Shown: positions 7,515-9,307 of the stretch, in pieces
How the letters are laid out: every line of letters begins with the position of its first letter
How positions within the stretch are numbered: position 1 is the first letter of the stretch
Source: an uncultured Synergistia bacterium
Lineage (GTDB): Bacteria; Eremiobacterota; SpSt-956; JAKJGF01
Length of the DNA: 9,307 nt
Direction: 5' to 3'
Assembly: GCA_937888925.1 (NCBI GenBank)
Contig: CALARM010000530.1
Span: forward strand, 1 to 9,307
Translations under genes and position numbers: made by a program
Notes under the pieces: model-generated
Database searches by the model: none
Told to the model about the DNA's origin: nothing
The model's input: the letters and a program-made list of their open reading frames with translations, nothing else

Positions 7515-7705
7515 CATATATTCTATAAATATTTAGCATTGTGAAGTTATTTTCCTGCATAAGATATAATTTTTTCCAGGAAAAATTTTTTTTTATTACC
7601 AGGGAAATTTATAAGCCTTTATCATTTAGCTAAAGATTATAAACCCGATTATGTAGATAATCTTAAAAAAATAGTATTTAATCACATTTATTATGTAAGT
7701 CCTAT
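7515..7705. other. AT-rich non-coding stretch with no recognised gene
   Basis: This is the remaining part of the 593-bp gap 7224-7816 between the MITE-like element and the terminator. It holds long A and T runs, including a nine-T run near 7586-7594. An open stretch of 52 codons (7563-7721, plus strand) has protein-like composition but no ATG, GTG or TTG start and no ribosome site, so it is not called as a gene. No tRNA or riboswitch was recognised. Confidence 0.5.
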
Positions 7706-7758
7706 AAAAACTGGCTGCTAAACAGTTACCATAATTTTATAATTATTTTTACAGCCAA
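7706..7758 (-). terminator. Probable Rho-independent terminator of the aldehyde dehydrogenase gene
   Basis: Read on the minus strand, TTGGCTGTAAA (7758-7748) pairs with TTTA-G-CAGCCAG (7722-7711), leaving one bulged G and a 25-nt loop. Five T follow at once (7710-7706). It lies about 60 nt past the dehydrogenase stop. An outer pair, AAGTCCT (7697-7703) and AGGACTT (7767-7773), can extend the fold. The long loop makes it less than ideal. Confidence 0.5.
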
Positions 7759-7816
7759 TATTTCAAAGGACTTCAGGATTGACACTTCAGGTTAACTGGC
7801 TTATTACGAGTCATAA

Positions 7817-9268
7817 TTAATAATGGACATAAACAGTCTTCCATGTAGTGTAAAAAGTAATTGCTTCTTTTCCCTGTTCCCTGGGGCCGAAGCTTGATTT
7901 CTTCATGCCTCCGAAAGGCACCTGAACCTCGGCACCTGCAGTGGAATGGTTTATATGAATTATACCTGCTTCTATCTTATCTACATATTCCATAGTGCGG
8001 GTAAGATTATTTGTTACTATAGAAGCAGCAAGTCCGTATTCCACATCATTTGCGACAGAAATAGCTTCTTCGAAATTTTCAACAGGTATAATAGAAAGGA
8101 CAGGACCGAAGATTTCTTCCCTTGCTATTGACATGTTACCTGTAACATCTGTAAAAACAGTCGGTTCAATAAAATATCCTCTGTCATAAGCTTCACCTGT
8201 AAGTCTATTGCCTCCAGTGAGCAATCTGGCACCTTCTGCTTTACCCTTTTCTATATAATTCAATATATTTTTCAGCTGATTTTCGTCTGCCACAGGGCCT
8301 ATATGAACTCCTTCGTCAAGACCGTTTCCTGCTTTAAAATTCTTAACATATTCCAGAACATGTTCCGTAAATTTATCCAGTAATGATTTTACCACTATGG
8401 CTCTGCTTGTAGCGGTACACTTCTGCCCTGCAGTCCACATACACCCTTCAACGGCAAAATAGGCACTTCTGTCAGGATCTGCGTCTTCAAGAACTATAAT
8501 CGGGTTTTTCCCTCCCATTTCAAACTGAGTTCTTACAAACCTTCCCGATGTAGCGCCGTAAAGTTTCATTCCTGTCTCAGTAGAACCTGTAAATGAAATA
8601 GCTTTTATATCTTCATTTCTGCCTATTTCTTCTCCCAGTTCTCTCCCCGAACCTGTGACAACATTAAGAACTCCCGGCGGGAGTCCTGCTTCTTCCATAA
8701 TTTCTGCCAGTTTTATACAGGTCAGAGGTGTAAGGCTTGAAGGTTTTAATATTACACTGTTACCCGATACAAGGGCAGGGCCCAGCTTCCAGCATGGAAT
8801 GGAAAGAGGGAAATTCCATGGCGTAATAAGAGCGACTACTCCCAGAGGTACTCTTACAGTATAAAGAAAGGTTCTACTTCTGTCAGACGGGAAGGTTTCA
8901 CCACAGAGACGCTTTGCCTCTCCTCCGTACCATTCCATAAGCTGTGCGCTTCTTGTAACTTCCGATCTGGTTTCAATAAGGCTTTTACCCATTTCCCTCG
9001 TCATAATTTTTGCAAGTTCGTCAATTCTTTCCTCAAGTAATCCTGCTGTTTTCATAAGTATCTGACCTCTGCTGTAAGGAGGAAGATTTTTCCAGCCAGT
9101 AAAAGATTCTTTAGCAATCTCTACGGCTTTCCTCAGATCTTCTGCAGAAGAATACTGAAATTCACCTACCGCTTCATCGGTATTTGCAGGATTTATCGTT
9201 TTAAAGGTTTTCTCTGTTTCAGATTTAACCCATTTACCGCCAATAAAATTTTTATATACATCTGTCAA
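7817..9268 (-). CDS. NAD(P)+-dependent aldehyde dehydrogenase, alpha-ketoglutarate-semialdehyde type
   Basis: A full-length member of the aldehyde dehydrogenase superfamily, oxidising an aldehyde to its acid in the cytoplasm. Numbered from the GTG at 9277, the key residues are Asn155 (PWNF), Lys178 (ILKPSS), the FTGST cofactor loop (229-233), the general base Glu253 (FEMGGKNP), the nucleophile Cys287 (GQKCTATS) and Glu388 (EEIFGP). Overall wording, including QKCTATSR, YIEKGK.EGA and the PFGGMK end, is close to Bacillus YcbD/GudD-neighbour enzymes that make 2-oxoglutarate from its semialdehyde (sugar-acid or hydroxyproline breakdown). The substrate is therefore a family-based guess, and no pathway gene is adjacent. 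The open frame reaches a GTG at 9277, but that GTG is part of GAGGTGAT, which itself looks like the ribosome site. The TTG at 9268 sits 8 nt after GAGG and gives the usual short N-terminus, so I chose it (483 residues). The gene is less AT-rich than the kinase gene. Confidence 0.9.
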   Translation of the reverse strand: MTDVYKNFIGGKWVKSETEKTFKTINPANTDEAVGEFQYSSAEDLRKAVEIAKESFTGWKNLPPYSRGQILMKTAGLLEERIDELAKIMTREMGKSLIETRSEVTRSAQLMEWYGGEAKRLCGETFPSDRSRTFLYTVRVPLGVVALITPWNFPLSIPCWKLGPALVSGNSVILKPSSLTPLTCIKLAEIMEEAGLPPGVLNVVTGSGRELGEEIGRNEDIKAISFTGSTETGMKLYGATSGRFVRTQFEMGGKNPIIVLEDADPDRSAYFAVEGCMWTAGQKCTATSRAIVVKSLLDKFTEHVLEYVKNFKAGNGLDEGVHIGPVADENQLKNILNYIEKGKAEGARLLTGGNRLTGEAYDRGYFIEPTVFTDVTGNMSIAREEIFGPVLSIIPVENFEEAISVANDVEYGLAASIVTNNLTRTMEYVDKIEAGIIHINHSTAGAEVQVPFGGMKKSSFGPREQGKEAITFYTTWKTVYVHY

Positions 9269-9293
9269 ATCAATCACCTCTTTGTATTATGTC

Positions 9294-9307
9294 GTGACGC
9301 GTGACGC
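9294..9307. repeat. Tandem GTGACGC heptamer at the window edge
   Basis: GTGACGC occurs twice back to back and ends exactly at the last base. It is GC-rich in an AT-rich setting, upstream of the dehydrogenase. It could be the start of a longer repeat array or operator cut by the edge, or a sequence-end artefact. Confidence 0.4.

Noticed and set aside
7224..7816. Riboswitch (for example cyclic-di-GMP type) or tRNA in the long gap
   Set aside because: No conserved riboswitch core words, cloverleaf or T-loop sequence was found. The structure seen is explained by the leader repeats, the MITE-like ends and the terminator.

Overview
The window reads as accessory sensory and envelope DNA from an AT-rich, double-membraned (diderm) bacterium. 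The clues are a secreted protein with one SLH domain, a coiled coil and a porin-like barrel, the outer-membrane anchoring design known from Cyanobacteria, Negativicutes, Thermus and several uncultivated phyla, and two proteins with the DUF4388/PATAN module, one fused to a Ser/Thr kinase and a receiver. Riflebacteria, Eremiobacterota (Xenobia-like), Margulisbacteria or a similar lineage would fit. I cannot fix the phylum from the sequence alone.

Layout. 1-2177 (minus) is the N-terminal 725 codons of the SLH/porin protein, which runs off the left edge. 2178-2642 is an AT-rich divergent control region with a good extended -10 promoter for the kinase. 2643-4457 (plus) encodes a soluble Ser/Thr kinase - DUF4388/PATAN - helical - receiver fusion. 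Only 17 bp away and convergent, 4475-5614 (minus) encodes a second DUF4388 protein that shares the same module and adds two copies of a roughly 60-residue repeat. 5615-5795 carries a perfect 12-bp inverted repeat. 5796-7223 (minus) is a Cache/HAMP chemoreceptor whose cytoplasmic signalling hairpin is missing, although the two ends of that domain remain. 7224-7816 is a 593-bp non-coding stretch. It holds a duplicated Shine-Dalgarno/ATG leader with two tiny overlapping ORFs, a 105-bp element with perfect 13-bp terminal inverted repeats and 7-bp flanking duplications (MITE-like), and a likely terminator for the next gene. 7817-9268 (minus) encodes an aldehyde dehydrogenase of the alpha-ketoglutarate-semialdehyde type.

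How the parts may work together. The kinase fusion, the DUF4388 repeat protein and the headless receptor are adjacent and all look like signal-transduction parts. PATAN-type proteins in Cyanobacteria act at type IV pilus and phototaxis machinery, so a role in surface motility or envelope control is a reasonable guess, but nothing here proves it. The SLH porin and the dehydrogenase look like housekeeping or metabolic neighbours rather than parts of the same unit. No rRNA, tRNA, CRISPR array or complete transposase gene was seen.
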